DNA of 64,000 bases from Acidimicrobiia bacterium (GCA_022824805.1 JAJDZE010000066.1:1-64000), one strand, 5' to 3'. Shown: positions 1 to 9,038, counted from the first letter of the stretch. Notes: a model not told the origin generated them from the sequence alone. Translations and numbers: made by a program.

Positions 1-1374
1 TGCGGGAGTACACAGATAGTTCTCGATCTCACGACGGTGCCACGCGTGGCATTCGAGACCGTCTCCGGCACCATCGCCGGGAGATTCATCCAGTAGCACG
101 ACACCGCGCAGCTCCGGCAGGGCCTCCCGCAGGCCGAAGAAGTGGCGCTGAGCATTGGGCAGTTGATTGCCGATGTAGTACACGAACGGCCGCTCGAGTG
201 CGTCTTTGGCATCGTCGTGGCCGAGCCTGTCAGCAAATGCCTGGAGGATCGCCAGGTCGGTCGAGCCTTCGAGATAAAGCACCCAACCTGTCGCCTCGGC
301 CTGGGCATACTGCTCGAAACCGATGTCGCGCAGCGACTTGAGCAATTGGCTGCCGCGGTCGTCTATGCGGTGGGGCCGGCCAACGAATGCGACCACCGTG
401 TGGCGTCCGGCCGCCTCATTGAGCAGCACCTCGGAGTGGCTGGCGGCGACGATCTGGCTGCCGGTCTCCGCAGCGACGTCATTGATGACCCCGTATGTCT
501 GACGCTGCCGCAAGATCTCGAGGTGTGCATCGGGCTCGTCGAGCAGTAGCACTGCTCCCTCATTGGCGTACATGTAGGCCAGCAGGAGCAGCGTCTGCTG
601 AAAGCCGCGACCGCTGGAGGACAGGTCGAGCCATGCGCCGTGCTCGCGGTAGCGCATGGTGATCTCGCCGCGGGCGGTGACATAGCGCGGCACTTCGATC
701 TCAACGCCGAACAGTTCGTCGACTCGCCTGCTGAGGTCGTTCCAGCGTTCAGGTGACTCTTCATGCACGCGGTAGCACAGGTTCCGCAGCACCTCGGCCG
801 TGCGGCCTTCGCCGATGCGCACGTCGATCGCCCCTCGGTCGAGGCGGACTTCGCTTCCGGTCAGACCAGACATCGGCGGCAAGAAGGCGACTTCCACCTC
901 ATGCGCCTCGTCGGGAATCGGCATCCGTTCGGCACTCGACGACGGCTCCGCTCGCAGCGGACGGCAATAGAGAGACTCCTCGTTCGCGTAGTCGAATTCC
1001 AGGCCGCACTGCCAAGAGCCGCTCGGCCCGACGCCTTCAAGAATTATCTCGACGCGGATGTTCTCCGTACGCTGCCGGCCTTCGACGCGGTGTGTATTCC
1101 GTGTGCGCAGCTCATGCCAAAGCAAGTTCGCAGCCGGGACCGGCAGAGAGACCAAGTCTCGACGGTTGACCGCGACGCCGGGGCGCTTTTCCGGCGCCGA
1201 CGTACCCGAGCGCTTCTCGCTCCACAGCTGCAGCCCGGCGTGCCACAACGCCAGCGCTTGAAGCGCCGACGTTTTGCCAGAATTGTTCGGACCGATCAGC
1301 ACCACCGGATTGGCCAACTCAACCTCAGCCTCGCCGAACCGCTTGAAGTTCCGCATCACCAACCGCGTCAGCAT
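1..1374 (-). CDS. OLD-family ATPase/TOPRIM nuclease, C-terminus cut by window edge
   Basis: Partial protein of 458 codons reading off the left edge. Residues 28-35 form a Walker A (GPNNSGKT) after an N-terminal MLTRLVMRNFKRFG, typical of RecF/OLD-like ATPases. A Walker B LLLDEPDAH lies at about 276-284. Near 365-370 a strand with LYLEGSTD starts a TOPRIM-like domain, followed by VVLLDES and an RREIENYL motif seen in OLD-type proteins. The ATG overlaps the stop of the upstream Nmad2-like gene, so the two are translationally coupled behind hsdS. It is probably a DNA-end or nucleic-acid nuclease acting in phage defence; OLD proteins are known antiphage effectors, but the role here is inferred. 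Its true C-terminus and any HsdR beyond it cannot be seen. Confidence 0.82.
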   Translation of the reverse strand, partial: MLTRLVMRNFKRFGEAEVELANPVVLIGPNNSGKTSALQALALWHAGLQLWSEKRSGTSAPEKRPGVAVNRRDLVSLPVPAANLLWHELRTRNTHRVEGRQRTENIRVEIILEGVGPSGSWQCGLEFDYANEESLYCRPLRAEPSSSAERMPIPDEAHEVEVAFLPPMSGLTGSEVRLDRGAIDVRIGEGRTAEVLRNLCYRVHEESPERWNDLSRRVDELFGVEIEVPRYVTARGEITMRYREHGAWLDLSSSGRGFQQTLLLLAYMYANEGAVLLLDEPDAHLEILRQRQTYGVINDVAAETGSQIVAASHSEVLLNEAAGRHTVVAFVGRPHRIDDRGSQLLKSLRDIGFEQYAQAEATGWVLYLEGSTDLAILQAFADRLGHDDAKDALERPFVYYIGNQLPNAQRHFFGLREALPELRGVVLLDESPGDGAGDGLECHAWHRREIENYLCTPA

Positions 1375-2030
1375 CGCTTCACCTTCCTGGAAGTGCCCGC
1401 AGGACCCCGATCCGTCGCTCCGGCCGACACACCACTGGTCAGATCACGTGTGTCCGCTGGCACCCCACGGAGCGGTGGGCCTTGGCACAACGACTCGAGC
1501 CATTCGACGAGTTCGTCGATCTGCCACGCCGCGAGGTCGGCCACCCGGTGACCACGAATACCGACGAAGTACTTATCATCCCAGTTCATGCACTCTGCCG
1601 GAAGGTCACACGCCGAGGACCCGAAGTAGACGAACCGCGTGCCAATCAGCACCCGGTTCACGCTCAAGTCGCGATGCATATGTTCGTCGCAATGGTGGCA
1701 CAGTAGTTGTATCCATTTGCCCGTCCCGTCGTCACGGTGGTAGGCATTGTCACCGCACTCAAGCCGCATATCGCTGCTGACCCGCGGCTTCTTGCATTCA
1801 AATCGCGGGTCGTCCCAATACTCCTCGAAACTCAAGGTCTCTGAGATCTGCATCGCGTAAATCAGTTGCCTGCTCAGGTCCGCACCCACACTGCCCAAGC
1901 CCATGATCCAGTCCCCCACCTTAGCCGCGCGTCGAATCTGTGGTTTGCACAGCGCCAGCGTGCAATATCCATGATACGGATTCGGAGCCAAGCCGGTGTC
2001 ATAGGTCATTACATACCGATAGAGCTTCAT
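1368..2030 (-). CDS. Nmad2-like (nucleotide modification associated domain 2) protein
   Basis: A 220-residue protein. Its N-terminus (YRYVMTYDTGLAPNP, then CTLALCKPQIRR and VGDWIMGLGS) matches my recollection of the Nmad2 family, which has been proposed from genome context to sense or help make modified bases. Further conserved pieces include CHHCDEHMHRD near residue 110, a plausible metal site, and YFGSSACDLP. The C-terminal 30 residues are low-complexity. The ATG overlaps the hsdS stop as ATGA, so it is translated with the type I genes and before the OLD-type ATPase. No biochemical function is established. An accessory nucleotide-binding protein of a defence operon is the best inference. 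Confidence 0.6.
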   Translation of the reverse strand: MKLYRYVMTYDTGLAPNPYHGYCTLALCKPQIRRAAKVGDWIMGLGSVGADLSRQLIYAMQISETLSFEEYWDDPRFECKKPRVSSDMRLECGDNAYHRDDGTGKWIQLLCHHCDEHMHRDLSVNRVLIGTRFVYFGSSACDLPAECMNWDDKYFVGIRGHRVADLAAWQIDELVEWLESLCQGPPLRGVPADTRDLTSGVSAGATDRGPAGTSRKVKRC

Positions 2031-3253
2031 CAGTCCCGCCCGGCCGCTGATATGGGGACTCGTAGCTCACCAGAAATCAACTTCGGCAGCAGCGTGTCCC
2101 GAAGATCACCCAAGAGTTGAGAGCTTGCCTGTATCGATTGCTCACAACACCAAAGACCTGACACAGCCTCAGTGAAGGCTGCAATTGCATCGTCCGAAGG
2201 TCTCGCATATAGATTCGCGTAGGCCAGATTTCGATTGAGTCCGGGCACCGCTGAATCTGATGTCACTGAAGGCAACTGTTGCCGCTGCAACATGCAATAC
2301 AGATACTCGAATGTCAATCCCGCATCACGAGCGACAGCGTAGAAGGTTGTGTCGATTGGGAAGAAGTCAGCATGTGACCGGCGGACCGTTCCGGGGTTAC
2401 CCTTCCTGCCAACAATGATTCCTGGACCTTTAACGAGGTATTCGTCATGCCACCCAATTTGACCATTCGAGCCATATACCGGGACCGGCCCGTACTTGCG
2501 TTCTGACGCTTTGAGTGCCTTGCCGTATTCAAGTTCAATAGAATCACCTAACTGCTCGATGTTCCACCCGGCAGGAACGGTTCCAAGTCGGGAGTCCACA
2601 AGTTGGTTTGGGAAGATATCGTAGGTTTCGGCGGGAAGTCCAAGAACGGACTCGCCCTCGCGCCATCGGCCCTCCATCTTGGCACGTACAGGCTCGAAAT
2701 CCACAAACCATGACTTGTACAGCGCTTGAGCCATCTCCTCCAACATCTCGCACATCCGGCGATTCAACTCAACCCGATCGTCCAACGCTCCCAATATCTC
2801 TGCTACTCGCCGCTGTTCAGCTATTGACGGAAGTGAAACCCGATGACTTGACACAAAGTCCCATTTTGCGCGCGGCATTCTTGTGCCTTCGGTTCCACGC
2901 GTCGCTAGTTCGACGAAATCAGAACACGCGAGTACATAAAAGAGAAACTCGGCGTCAATATTTCGTTTGGACCGTATGACCCAAATATCGGTAGAACAAA
3001 TGCCGTCAAAATTCGGTCTCACGATCTTGCGGAAATATGGCCGTAGCTTGCCGAAAAGGATGTCGCCTCGACGAAAGCGTGACTTGGTGCTTGTGACGTC
3101 ACGAGCGCTACCAATCCCGATTAGGCCAAGGCTGCTCTCGCCGATGTGTTCAAGACCAATGTATGGTGATCCGCCGCAAGACTCCGGGCTGACTGAGTCC
3201 CGAACTAAGTAACAGCAATCGGCAATTGTGGTGCGAGTCCAAACGTTTGACAT
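2030..3253 (-). CDS. hsdS: Type I restriction-modification specificity subunit HsdS
   Basis: DNA-recognition subunit of a type I R-M complex. Two target-recognition domains are visible. The first ends at LPSIAEQRRVAEILGALDD and a conserved helix (LNRRMCEMLEEMAQALYKSW). The second begins near VPAGWNIEQLGDSIELEYGK and ends with a second helical spacer and LLPKLISGELRV. An upstream ATG at 3277 would overlap the preceding gene by 20 nt; the ATG at 3253 leaves a 4-nt gap and starts MSNVWTRTT, so I prefer it (407 residues). Base composition is clearly less GC-rich than the flanks, as expected for an exchanged specificity gene. Partner HsdM lies upstream. Confidence 0.9.
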   Translation of the reverse strand: MSNVWTRTTIADCCYLVRDSVSPESCGGSPYIGLEHIGESSLGLIGIGSARDVTSTKSRFRRGDILFGKLRPYFRKIVRPNFDGICSTDIWVIRSKRNIDAEFLFYVLACSDFVELATRGTEGTRMPRAKWDFVSSHRVSLPSIAEQRRVAEILGALDDRVELNRRMCEMLEEMAQALYKSWFVDFEPVRAKMEGRWREGESVLGLPAETYDIFPNQLVDSRLGTVPAGWNIEQLGDSIELEYGKALKASERKYGPVPVYGSNGQIGWHDEYLVKGPGIIVGRKGNPGTVRRSHADFFPIDTTFYAVARDAGLTFEYLYCMLQRQQLPSVTSDSAVPGLNRNLAYANLYARPSDDAIAAFTEAVSGLWCCEQSIQASSQLLGDLRDTLLPKLISGELRVPISAAGRD

Positions 3254-3257
3254 GGAT

Positions 3258-3518
3258 TCAATGCGACTTGCGTGCAATACGCACCGCAGGGAGGCTTTTC
3301 TCGCCAGGATTCAACCACGATTCCTCATACTCGCCTTCCCAGTCTCGATGATCGGGCTTGTAGTAAATGCTGATGATGCTGAGGTTGTCCGGATGCACGT
3401 TGTCATACCCGTCCTCGTAGCCGTCCACAACGACGCGCAGATCGACCGGGTAGGTCGCAAGCAGATCAATCAGTTCCTTCACTGTGATCGCAGTGTCGTC
3501 GGCTTCGCTGTTCTCCAT
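3258..3518 (-). CDS. Small acidic protein between hsdM and hsdS
   Basis: An 86-residue protein of unknown function. It begins MENSEADDTAITVKELIDLL and carries a YPVDLRVVVDGYEDGYDNV segment rich in acidic and aromatic residues; no membrane segment or signal is present. A clear ribosome site (GGAGG at about 3530) precedes the ATG, and the stop is 4 nt before the preferred hsdS start. Small proteins of this kind are, to my knowledge, found inside type I operons. A regulator, chaperone or DNA-mimic role is conceivable from its acidity but unproven. Confidence 0.7.
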   Translation of the reverse strand: MENSEADDTAITVKELIDLLATYPVDLRVVVDGYEDGYDNVHPDNLSIISIYYKPDHRDWEGEYEESWLNPGEKSLPAVRIARKSH

Positions 3519-3576
3519 GGTGCGATCCTCCGTGGGGTGGCCGGTGGTGCGTGTACTGAGGGCGCCGGCTGACGCA

Positions 3577-5250
3577 TCAGAAGCCCAAGGATTGCAGGTT
3601 GGCTTCGATCTGAACGTCCAGTTTTTCTGCCTCGGCCTGCTGGGCGCGCCACTGGGCGGCGAGACGGGTCATCTTGTCGGCGAACGGCTCGCCGTCATCG
3701 GACTCGGGCGCCACGCCGACGTAGCGGCCTGGAGTGAGCACGCAGTCGTAGCCGCGGATTTCCTCGACCCGGGCGCTCTTGCAGAAACCTGCGACGTCCT
3801 CGTAGCCCGCCGACCTGTTGGCGCCGCCCTTGTCGGCCTGATCGTCGGCGCTCGATTCGCCTTGGCGGCTGCTCGCGTCGGCCTGTTCGCCGCCGCCTGC
3901 GTCGGCTGAACGCCAAGCGTGGTAAGTACTGGCCACCTTGGCAATGTCGTCGTCGGTGAACTCGCGGTGGGTGCGGTCGACCATGCGGCCCAAGCTGCGG
4001 GCATCAATGAACAGCACTTCGCTGCGCCGGTCACGCATGCCCTCGCCACCCGAGCGGTCTTTGGCCAGGAACCACAGGCAGGCCGGGATGGCTGTGGAGA
4101 AGAACAACTGGCTGGGCAGCGCCACCATGCAGTCGACCAGGTCGGCCTCGACGAGGTTCTGGCGGATCGCGCCCTCGCCCGACTGCCGCGACGACATCGA
4201 CCCGTTGGCGAGCACGAAGCCGGCCACCCCTTTCGGCGCAAGGTGGTGGACCATGTGCTGCACCCAAGCGAAGTTGGCGTTGCCCTTCGGCGGCACGCCG
4301 TAGACCCAGCGCTTGTCGTCGGCCAAGCGCTCGCCGCCCCAGTCCGACACATTGAACGGCGGGTTGGCCAGGATGAAGTCGGCTCGTAGGTCAGGGTGGC
4401 GATCGTCGTGGAACGTGTCGCCGTGAGTGATCTGGCCCTCGATGCCGCGGATTGCCAAGTTCATGCGCGCCAAGCGCCATGTGGTGTAGTTCGACTCCTG
4501 ACCGTAGACGGAGATAGCCGTCCGCGTGCCGGGCGGGCGTGGACCGCCGTTGCCGTTCCCGGAGGCGTGAGCTTCGATGAACTCCACCGACTGCACGAAC
4601 ATGCCCGACGAGCCGCAGCAAGGGTCGTACACCCGGCCCTCGAACGGCTCGATCATTTCCACCAGCAGGCGCACCACGCAACGAGGCGTGTAGAACTCGC
4701 CGCCCCGCTTGCCTTCCGCATCGGCGAACATCGACAGGAAGTACTCATAGACACGCCCGAGCACGTCACGCGAGCGAGCGGCGGCATCGCCCACCGTGAC
4801 GTTGCCCAGCAGGTCGATCAACTGGCCGAGCCGCTCCTGATCGAGCGCCGGCCGGGCGTAGTCCTTGGGCAGCACGCCGTCGAGTGCAGGGTTCATGGCC
4901 TCGAGTTCGTCCATGGCCCGGTCGATGATCGACCCGATGTGCGGCTGGCGGGCCTGTGCGGCAAGCACATCCCAACGCGCCGGCGCGGGCACCCAGAAGA
5001 CGTTGCGCCAGCGGTACTCGTCCACGTCGTCGGGATCGGCACCCTCGTCGATCTCGGCTTCGAGTTGCTCGCGGAGCTCGCCGAACGCGTCCGACACGTA
5101 TTTCAGGAAGATCAGCCCGAGGACGACATGCTTGTACTCGGCGGCGTCCATGCTGCCGCGCAGCTTGTCGGCGGCGGCCCACAGCGTCCGCTGGATGTCT
5201 GCGAGATCACCGCCCGCTACATCGCTCTCGCGAGTTCCGCTCATGGGCAT
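3577..5250 (-). CDS. hsdM: Type I restriction-modification DNA methyltransferase subunit HsdM
   Basis: N6-adenine methyltransferase of a type I system, using SAM. An N-terminal HsdM helical domain ([20 protein letters not shown]) is followed by the catalytic domain. This has [11 protein letters not shown] motif [11 protein letters not shown] and catalytic motif IV NPPF, with FKK-like C-terminal elements. The acidic, glutamine-rich stretch about 120 residues from the end looks like a linker insertion. The frame stays open to an ATG at 5292, but GGAG 9 nt before the ATG at 5250 favours that start (557 residues). It leads a minus-strand operon with the small protein, HsdS, Nmad2-like and OLD-like genes. 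HsdR is not in the window. Confidence 0.92.
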   Translation of the reverse strand: MPMSGTRESDVAGGDLADIQRTLWAAADKLRGSMDAAEYKHVVLGLIFLKYVSDAFGELREQLEAEIDEGADPDDVDEYRWRNVFWVPAPARWDVLAAQARQPHIGSIIDRAMDELEAMNPALDGVLPKDYARPALDQERLGQLIDLLGNVTVGDAAARSRDVLGRVYEYFLSMFADAEGKRGGEFYTPRCVVRLLVEMIEPFEGRVYDPCCGSSGMFVQSVEFIEAHASGNGNGGPRPPGTRTAISVYGQESNYTTWRLARMNLAIRGIEGQITHGDTFHDDRHPDLRADFILANPPFNVSDWGGERLADDKRWVYGVPPKGNANFAWVQHMVHHLAPKGVAGFVLANGSMSSRQSGEGAIRQNLVEADLVDCMVALPSQLFFSTAIPACLWFLAKDRSGGEGMRDRRSEVLFIDARSLGRMVDRTHREFTDDDIAKVASTYHAWRSADAGGGEQADASSRQGESSADDQADKGGANRSAGYEDVAGFCKSARVEEIRGYDCVLTPGRYVGVAPESDDGEPFADKMTRLAAQWRAQQAEAEKLDVQIEANLQSLGF

Positions 5251-5329
5251 TGTTGGTCTCCGCAACGCGCCGGGCCCCGCAATACGGGACACTCCTGCCT
5301 GCTTCTGTTTCTACTTCACACCGGCTCCC

Positions 5330-5782
5330 ATGAGCGCTATTCGGGCCGAGAACGCGTGCCGAGAGGGGATCGCTGCCGAGATATCGTGCGCGGCGATGGT
5401 TGCTGTCGGGCTGGCTCGGCTCATGGCCGCGTCGCATCTGGCCTACATCGTGTTCCTGCTGGTGGGCGGGTTTGCCGCGAAGCGCTGGCCCAGGCTGATG
5501 AAGTGGCACCTTGCTGCATTCGGCGCAGCCGGATTGGTGAACCTCACTGGTTCCGACTGCCCGCTGACGGTGTGGGAGAAATGGCTCCTGCGCCAAGCCG
5601 GGAGGGAGCCGTACGAGACCGGCTTCGCCTCGCACTACCTGGTGGAGCCCTTCTATTCGAAAGGCATCACCGGCCGGGCGAATTCGGTAATCCTGCTGGC
5701 GCTCGTGATCCCGGTCTTGGTGAGCTACTGGCGGCTATTTCGCAGCTCCGCGGCCGACTCCGGCGAGTCCGCTACGAACTGA
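5330..5782 (+). CDS. DUF2784 family membrane protein
   Basis: Small integral membrane protein of 150 residues if started at 5330. The family core is recognisable: [13 protein letters not shown] (TM1), [16 protein letters not shown] (TM2), then [15 protein letters not shown], and a final TM ([14 protein letters not shown]). DUF2784 proteins normally begin just before TM1, so the ATG at 5396 is a credible shorter start. Function is unknown; the conserved C-P-L-T-x-x-E-x-W motif sits between membrane segments. It is divergent from hsdM and ends about 25 nt before the promoter of the cobalamin riboswitch, so it is probably not part of the B12 operon. Confidence 0.8.
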   Translation: MSAIRAENACREGIAAEISCAAMVAVGLARLMAASHLAYIVFLLVGGFAAKRWPRLMKWHLAAFGAAGLVNLTGSDCPLTVWEKWLLRQAGREPYETGFASHYLVEPFYSKGITGRANSVILLALVIPVLVSYWRLFRSSAADSGESATN

Positions 5783-5805
5783 CCCTTCGCGTCCCGGCCG
5801 CGCCA

Positions 5806-5811
5806 TAGACT
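5806..5811 (+). promoter_or_regulatory. -10 element (TAGACT) of the cobalamin-operon transcript
   Basis: TAGACT fits the TANNNT -10 pattern used throughout this window. It places the transcription start at about 5818-5820, exactly where the riboswitch aptamer begins. No convincing -35 was found. Confidence 0.55.
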
Positions 5812-5817
5812 CACGCC

Positions 5818-5925
5818 CGGTTGTCGTGAGCGAAGCCGGTGAGATCCCGGCACTGTCCCGCAACGGTGATGCCCCTCCGGGGGACGAGTCCGGTCGCCTC
5901 CCGGCCGCCATCACGCGAACCGATT
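5818..5925 (+). ncRNA. Cobalamin (B12) riboswitch aptamer
   Basis: The segment holds the hallmark core of the adenosylcobalamin/cobalamin aptamer: AAGCCGGTGAGATCCCGGC followed directly by ACTGTCCCGCAACGGTGA (B12-box region) at about 5832-5869. A downstream GAGTCCGGT...CCTCCCGGCC closes the fold. It lies 80-180 nt before a BtuF-like gene, the expected context. Known behaviour of the class: cobalamin binding represses expression. Boundaries are approximate. Confidence 0.88.
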
Positions 5926-5964
5926 CCTCGAGGTAAGGAGCGGCTCGTGCGGTGGGTCCCCCCG

Positions 5965-5988
5965 CTGCTCGGCCCTGAACTCGAGCAG
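5965..5988 (+). promoter_or_regulatory. Hairpin next to the btuF-like ribosome site (likely expression platform)
   Basis: CTGCTCG (5965-5971) pairs perfectly with CGAGCAG (5982-5988), and the 3' arm abuts the AAGGGAGAA ribosome site of the gene at 6002. There is no T-run, so control of translation rather than transcription termination is the more likely mode. This is inference from position. Confidence 0.45.
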
Positions 5989-6001
5989 AAGGGAGAACAC
6001 C

Positions 6002-7063
6002 ATGAACCGCACCGCGACAAAGCGAGCAGCCTTGCCACTGCGACTGCTGTGGGCACTGGCAGCCGTGCTCTTGCTCGTCTCGGCCTGTGGAAGCGACGAC
6101 ACCGCCAGCAGTCCAACGCCTGCGCCAGCGACGGAGGCTGCTCCGGCCACCGAGGCACCGGCGGCAACACAAGCGCCGACGAGCACGACCGAGGCCGCTG
6201 CTGAAGCGGCCGAGGGGACCGACGAAGCGGCAGGGTCGGCCGAACAGACCGAGGACACCGAACCGGCGCCCGCCGAGCCGGAGTACCGCTACCAGCGAAT
6301 CGTCTCCATCTCCCCCACCGGTACCGAGATCCTGTTCGCCATCGGTGCGGGCGATCGGGTGGTCGCCGTCGATGAATTCTCGTACTACCCGCCCGAGGCG
6401 CCCGTCACCGACTTGAGCGGCTGGCAGCCGAACGTCGAGGCCATCTCGTCATACGACCCCGACCTTGTCGTCATGGGCAGCGACGGTGACATCGAGGCCA
6501 ACCTCGAATCGCTGGGGATCGCAGTGCTGGCCATCAATGCCCCCACCACCTTCGACGAGGTGTACGTGCAGATCGCACAATTCGGCGAGACCACCGGGCA
6601 GATCGACGAAGCGGCTGCGTTGATCTCGGAGATGCGCAGCGAGATCGGCGCCCTCATCGACGCAGCACCCGACGCTTCGGGGCTCAGCTACTACCACGAG
6701 CTCACCGACGGTCTGTACTCGGTGACGAGCAGCACCTTCATCGGACAGGTGTACTCGCTCTTCGGGCTCGACAACATCGCCGATCCTGCCGATTCCGACG
6801 GAAGCTCCTACGGCTACCTCCAGCTCGGCAACGAGTACATCGTCGACGCCGATCCCGACCTGATCTTCCTGGCCGACACGCTGTGCTGCGGCCAGAACGC
6901 CGAGACGGTTGCTGCCCGTCCAGGCTGGGACCTGCTGAGTGCGGTCCAGCACGGCCGGGTTGTCGAGCTCAATGACGACATCGTCTCGCGCTGGGGACCA
7001 CGCCTCGTGGAGTTCATCGCGGCAATCTCCGATGCGATCATCTCGATCGGCGCAGCGAGCTGA
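6002..7063 (+). CDS. Cobalamin/corrinoid ABC transporter substrate-binding lipoprotein (BtuF-like)
   Basis: A 353-residue lipoprotein. The signal peptide ends in a lipobox with Cys29 (LLLVSAC). An Ala/Thr/Glu/Pro-rich linker to about residue 95 is followed by a type III periplasmic-binding fold. Its start RIVSISPTGTEILFAIGAGD is diagnostic of the BtuF/siderophore class, with LSGWQPNVEAISSYDPDLVV next. The upstream cobalamin riboswitch and downstream btuC, btuD and cobO homologues argue for corrinoid rather than iron-siderophore capture. Ribosome site AAGGGAG is 9 nt before the ATG. Confidence 0.88.
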   Translation: MNRTATKRAALPLRLLWALAAVLLLVSACGSDDTASSPTPAPATEAAPATEAPAATQAPTSTTEAAAEAAEGTDEAAGSAEQTEDTEPAPAEPEYRYQRIVSISPTGTEILFAIGAGDRVVAVDEFSYYPPEAPVTDLSGWQPNVEAISSYDPDLVVMGSDGDIEANLESLGIAVLAINAPTTFDEVYVQIAQFGETTGQIDEAAALISEMRSEIGALIDAAPDASGLSYYHELTDGLYSVTSSTFIGQVYSLFGLDNIADPADSDGSSYGYLQLGNEYIVDADPDLIFLADTLCCGQNAETVAARPGWDLLSAVQHGRVVELNDDIVSRWGPRLVEFIAAISDAIISIGAAS

Positions 7064-7125
7064 GCGGTGCCCCCGACGCACCAAGTTGACGCCGTGCGCA
7101 GCGCCGATGACTGAAGGCTGAGGTT

Positions 7126-8208
7126 GTGATGCGCGCCGACGGCTCATCTGGCGCCACCAGTGCCAACGGCGTCCAGCTTCAGGCATCGGGACTGCGAGCG
7201 CGAGCGCTTGTTGCCGGCATCGCTGCCGTCGTCATCGCTGTCATCGCCGGGCTGACGATTGGCCCGGCCGGCATTCCGGCGCACCGGGTGCTGATGGAGC
7301 TGGCCGACCTGCTGCCTGGCATTGCGGTCGAGTCGGGCCTCAACGACGCGCACAAAGCGATCGTGACCGACATCCGGCTGCCCCGCGTTGTGCTCGGGCT
7401 GCTGGTGGGCGCAACGCTCGCCACGAGCGGGGCCACCTATCAAGCAGCGTTTCGCAACCCCCTTGCCGACCCCTACCTGCTCGGCATCGCCGCCGGCGCG
7501 GGACTCGGCGCGACGATCGCCATCGTCAACGACATCGGCGACGGCGCCGGCGTATTCGACCTCGTTCCGATCGCCGCATTCGGCGGGGCGCTCGGGGCGG
7601 TGACCGTGGCCTACCTCGCCGGACACATCGGCGGGCGGTCGACTGCATCGCTGATCCTTGCGGGGATCGCGGTGGCGAGCTTTCTCGCGGCCTGCCAGAC
7701 GTACCTGCTGCAGGCGAACGCGGATGCGTTCCGCAGAATCCTCGCCTGGCTCCTCGGCCGGATTGCCACGTCGGGCTGGGCCGAGCCGGCGCTGCTGCTG
7801 CCCTATTTCTTGGTGACGACGGCCATCGTGCTGCGCTACCGGCGGGCGCTCGACGTGCTCGCCGTCGGCGACGAGGAAGCTGCGGCGCTCGGCCTCGAAC
7901 CCCGCAGGATCCGGCTGATCGTCCTGATTGCGGCATCGCTCGGGGCGGCCGCCGCAGTGTCGGTGAGCGGTCTGATCAGCTTCGTCGGCATCATCGTGCC
8001 GCACGCAATCCGGCTGGTCTTCGGCACCAGCAACCGCGTCCTGCTGCCGCTGTCGGTGCTCTTCGGCGCAGCGTTCCTCGTGCTTGCCGACCTGACCGCG
8101 CGCACAGTGCTCTCCCCCGCCGAGCTGCCGATCGGTGTGGTCACCGCGTTTCTGGGAGCGCCGTTCTTTGTGTTCGTGCTGAGAACGAGCCGACGGGAGA
8201 TCTGGTGA
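7126..8208 (+). CDS. btuC: Corrinoid ABC transporter permease (FecCD/BtuC family)
   Basis: Integral membrane permease of 360 residues with about ten hydrophobic segments. Family signatures are RLPRVVLGLLVGATLATSG, FRNPLADPYLLGIAAGAGLG, and the coupling region VGLIVPHAIR-like VGIIVPHAIRLVFG. GTG at 7126 and ATG at 7129 are adjacent in-frame starts; the family alone does not decide. It lies 62 nt after the binding protein and overlaps btuD by four bases (GTGA). Together with the riboswitch this assigns it to vitamin B12 or cobinamide import, although iron-siderophore permeases are close relatives. Confidence 0.87.
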   Translation: MMRADGSSGATSANGVQLQASGLRARALVAGIAAVVIAVIAGLTIGPAGIPAHRVLMELADLLPGIAVESGLNDAHKAIVTDIRLPRVVLGLLVGATLATSGATYQAAFRNPLADPYLLGIAAGAGLGATIAIVNDIGDGAGVFDLVPIAAFGGALGAVTVAYLAGHIGGRSTASLILAGIAVASFLAACQTYLLQANADAFRRILAWLLGRIATSGWAEPALLLPYFLVTTAIVLRYRRALDVLAVGDEEAAALGLEPRRIRLIVLIAASLGAAAAVSVSGLISFVGIIVPHAIRLVFGTSNRVLLPLSVLFGAAFLVLADLTARTVLSPAELPIGVVTAFLGAPFFVFVLRTSRREIW

Positions 8209-9038
8209 GCGCCGCCGTCGCAGTGGAAGCGCTCGAGGTCAGCCTCGACCGGACGCCGATCCTGAAGGGGGTCGAACTCGGAGTTTCGGCCGGCGAATGG
8301 GTGAACGTGGTGGGTCCCAACGGAGCAGGCAAGACGACCCTGTTGCGGGCACTTCTCGGCCTCGTCGCCTACGACGGCAAGGTTCACATTGAGGGCCTCT
8401 CCAGCCAGCGGCGCTCCGTGCGAGCCCAACACCTGGCGTACGTGCCCCAATCGCCCGTGATTCCTCAGGGAATGCTGGTGGGCGACTACGTGCTGCTGGG
8501 CCGAACACCGCACCGGGGCATCTTCGCTGCCGAGACCGCCGCCGACACTCGCATCGCCACGGAGGTGCTCGAACGGCTCGATCTGGGCGGCTTCGGAGAC
8601 CGGGCCGTGCAGTCGCTCTCCGGCGGTGAACGACAGCGAGCCGTGCTGGCCCGGGCGCTCGCGCAGCAAACACCGATCCTGTTGCTCGATGAGCCGACAA
8701 CCGCCTTGGACCTGGGGCACCAGCAGGATGTGCTCGATCTCGTCGATGGACTGCGTCGCGAGCGGGGCCTGACGGTGATCGCCACGCTGCATGACCTGAC
8801 GCTCGCAGCCCGCTATGGCGACCGGGTCGCCATTCTGTCTGAGGGGCGCGTTGCGGCGTGCGGGCCACCCGACGGCGTGCTCACTGTGGGCAGCATCGCC
8901 CGACACTTCGGCGCACACGTCAAGGTGCTGCGCGATTCGGACGGCCCCGTCATCGTCCCCACAGCAACAACTACGTCACGAGCAACCGGCGTGGCGCCAG
9001 CGGGGCGCGCCGCCACACAGAATGGAGACCACTTATGA
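8205..9038 (+). CDS. btuD: Corrinoid ABC transporter ATP-binding protein (BtuD-like)
   Basis: A 277-residue cytoplasmic ATPase energising the BtuC-type permease. It has Walker A GPNGAGKTT (about residues 39-47), Q-loop YVPQSP, signature LSGGERQRAVLARAL, Walker B ILLLDEPTTALD and switch His in ATLHD. The C-terminal 30 residues are a Thr/Ala-rich extension with no known role. Its GTG overlaps the btuC stop, and its own stop overlaps the cobO ATG (ATGA), so all three are translationally coupled. Confidence 0.9.
   Translation: MSAAVAVEALEVSLDRTPILKGVELGVSAGEWVNVVGPNGAGKTTLLRALLGLVAYDGKVHIEGLSSQRRSVRAQHLAYVPQSPVIPQGMLVGDYVLLGRTPHRGIFAAETAADTRIATEVLERLDLGGFGDRAVQSLSGGERQRAVLARALAQQTPILLLDEPTTALDLGHQQDVLDLVDGLRRERGLTVIATLHDLTLAARYGDRVAILSEGRVAACGPPDGVLTVGSIARHFGAHVKVLRDSDGPVIVPTATTTSRATGVAPAGRAATQNGDHL

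Noticed and set aside
4396-5808. Long plus-strand frame over hsdM and the DUF2784 gene
   Set aside because: It is the antisense shadow of hsdM up to 5250 and out of frame with DUF2784. Its residues show no recognisable domain.
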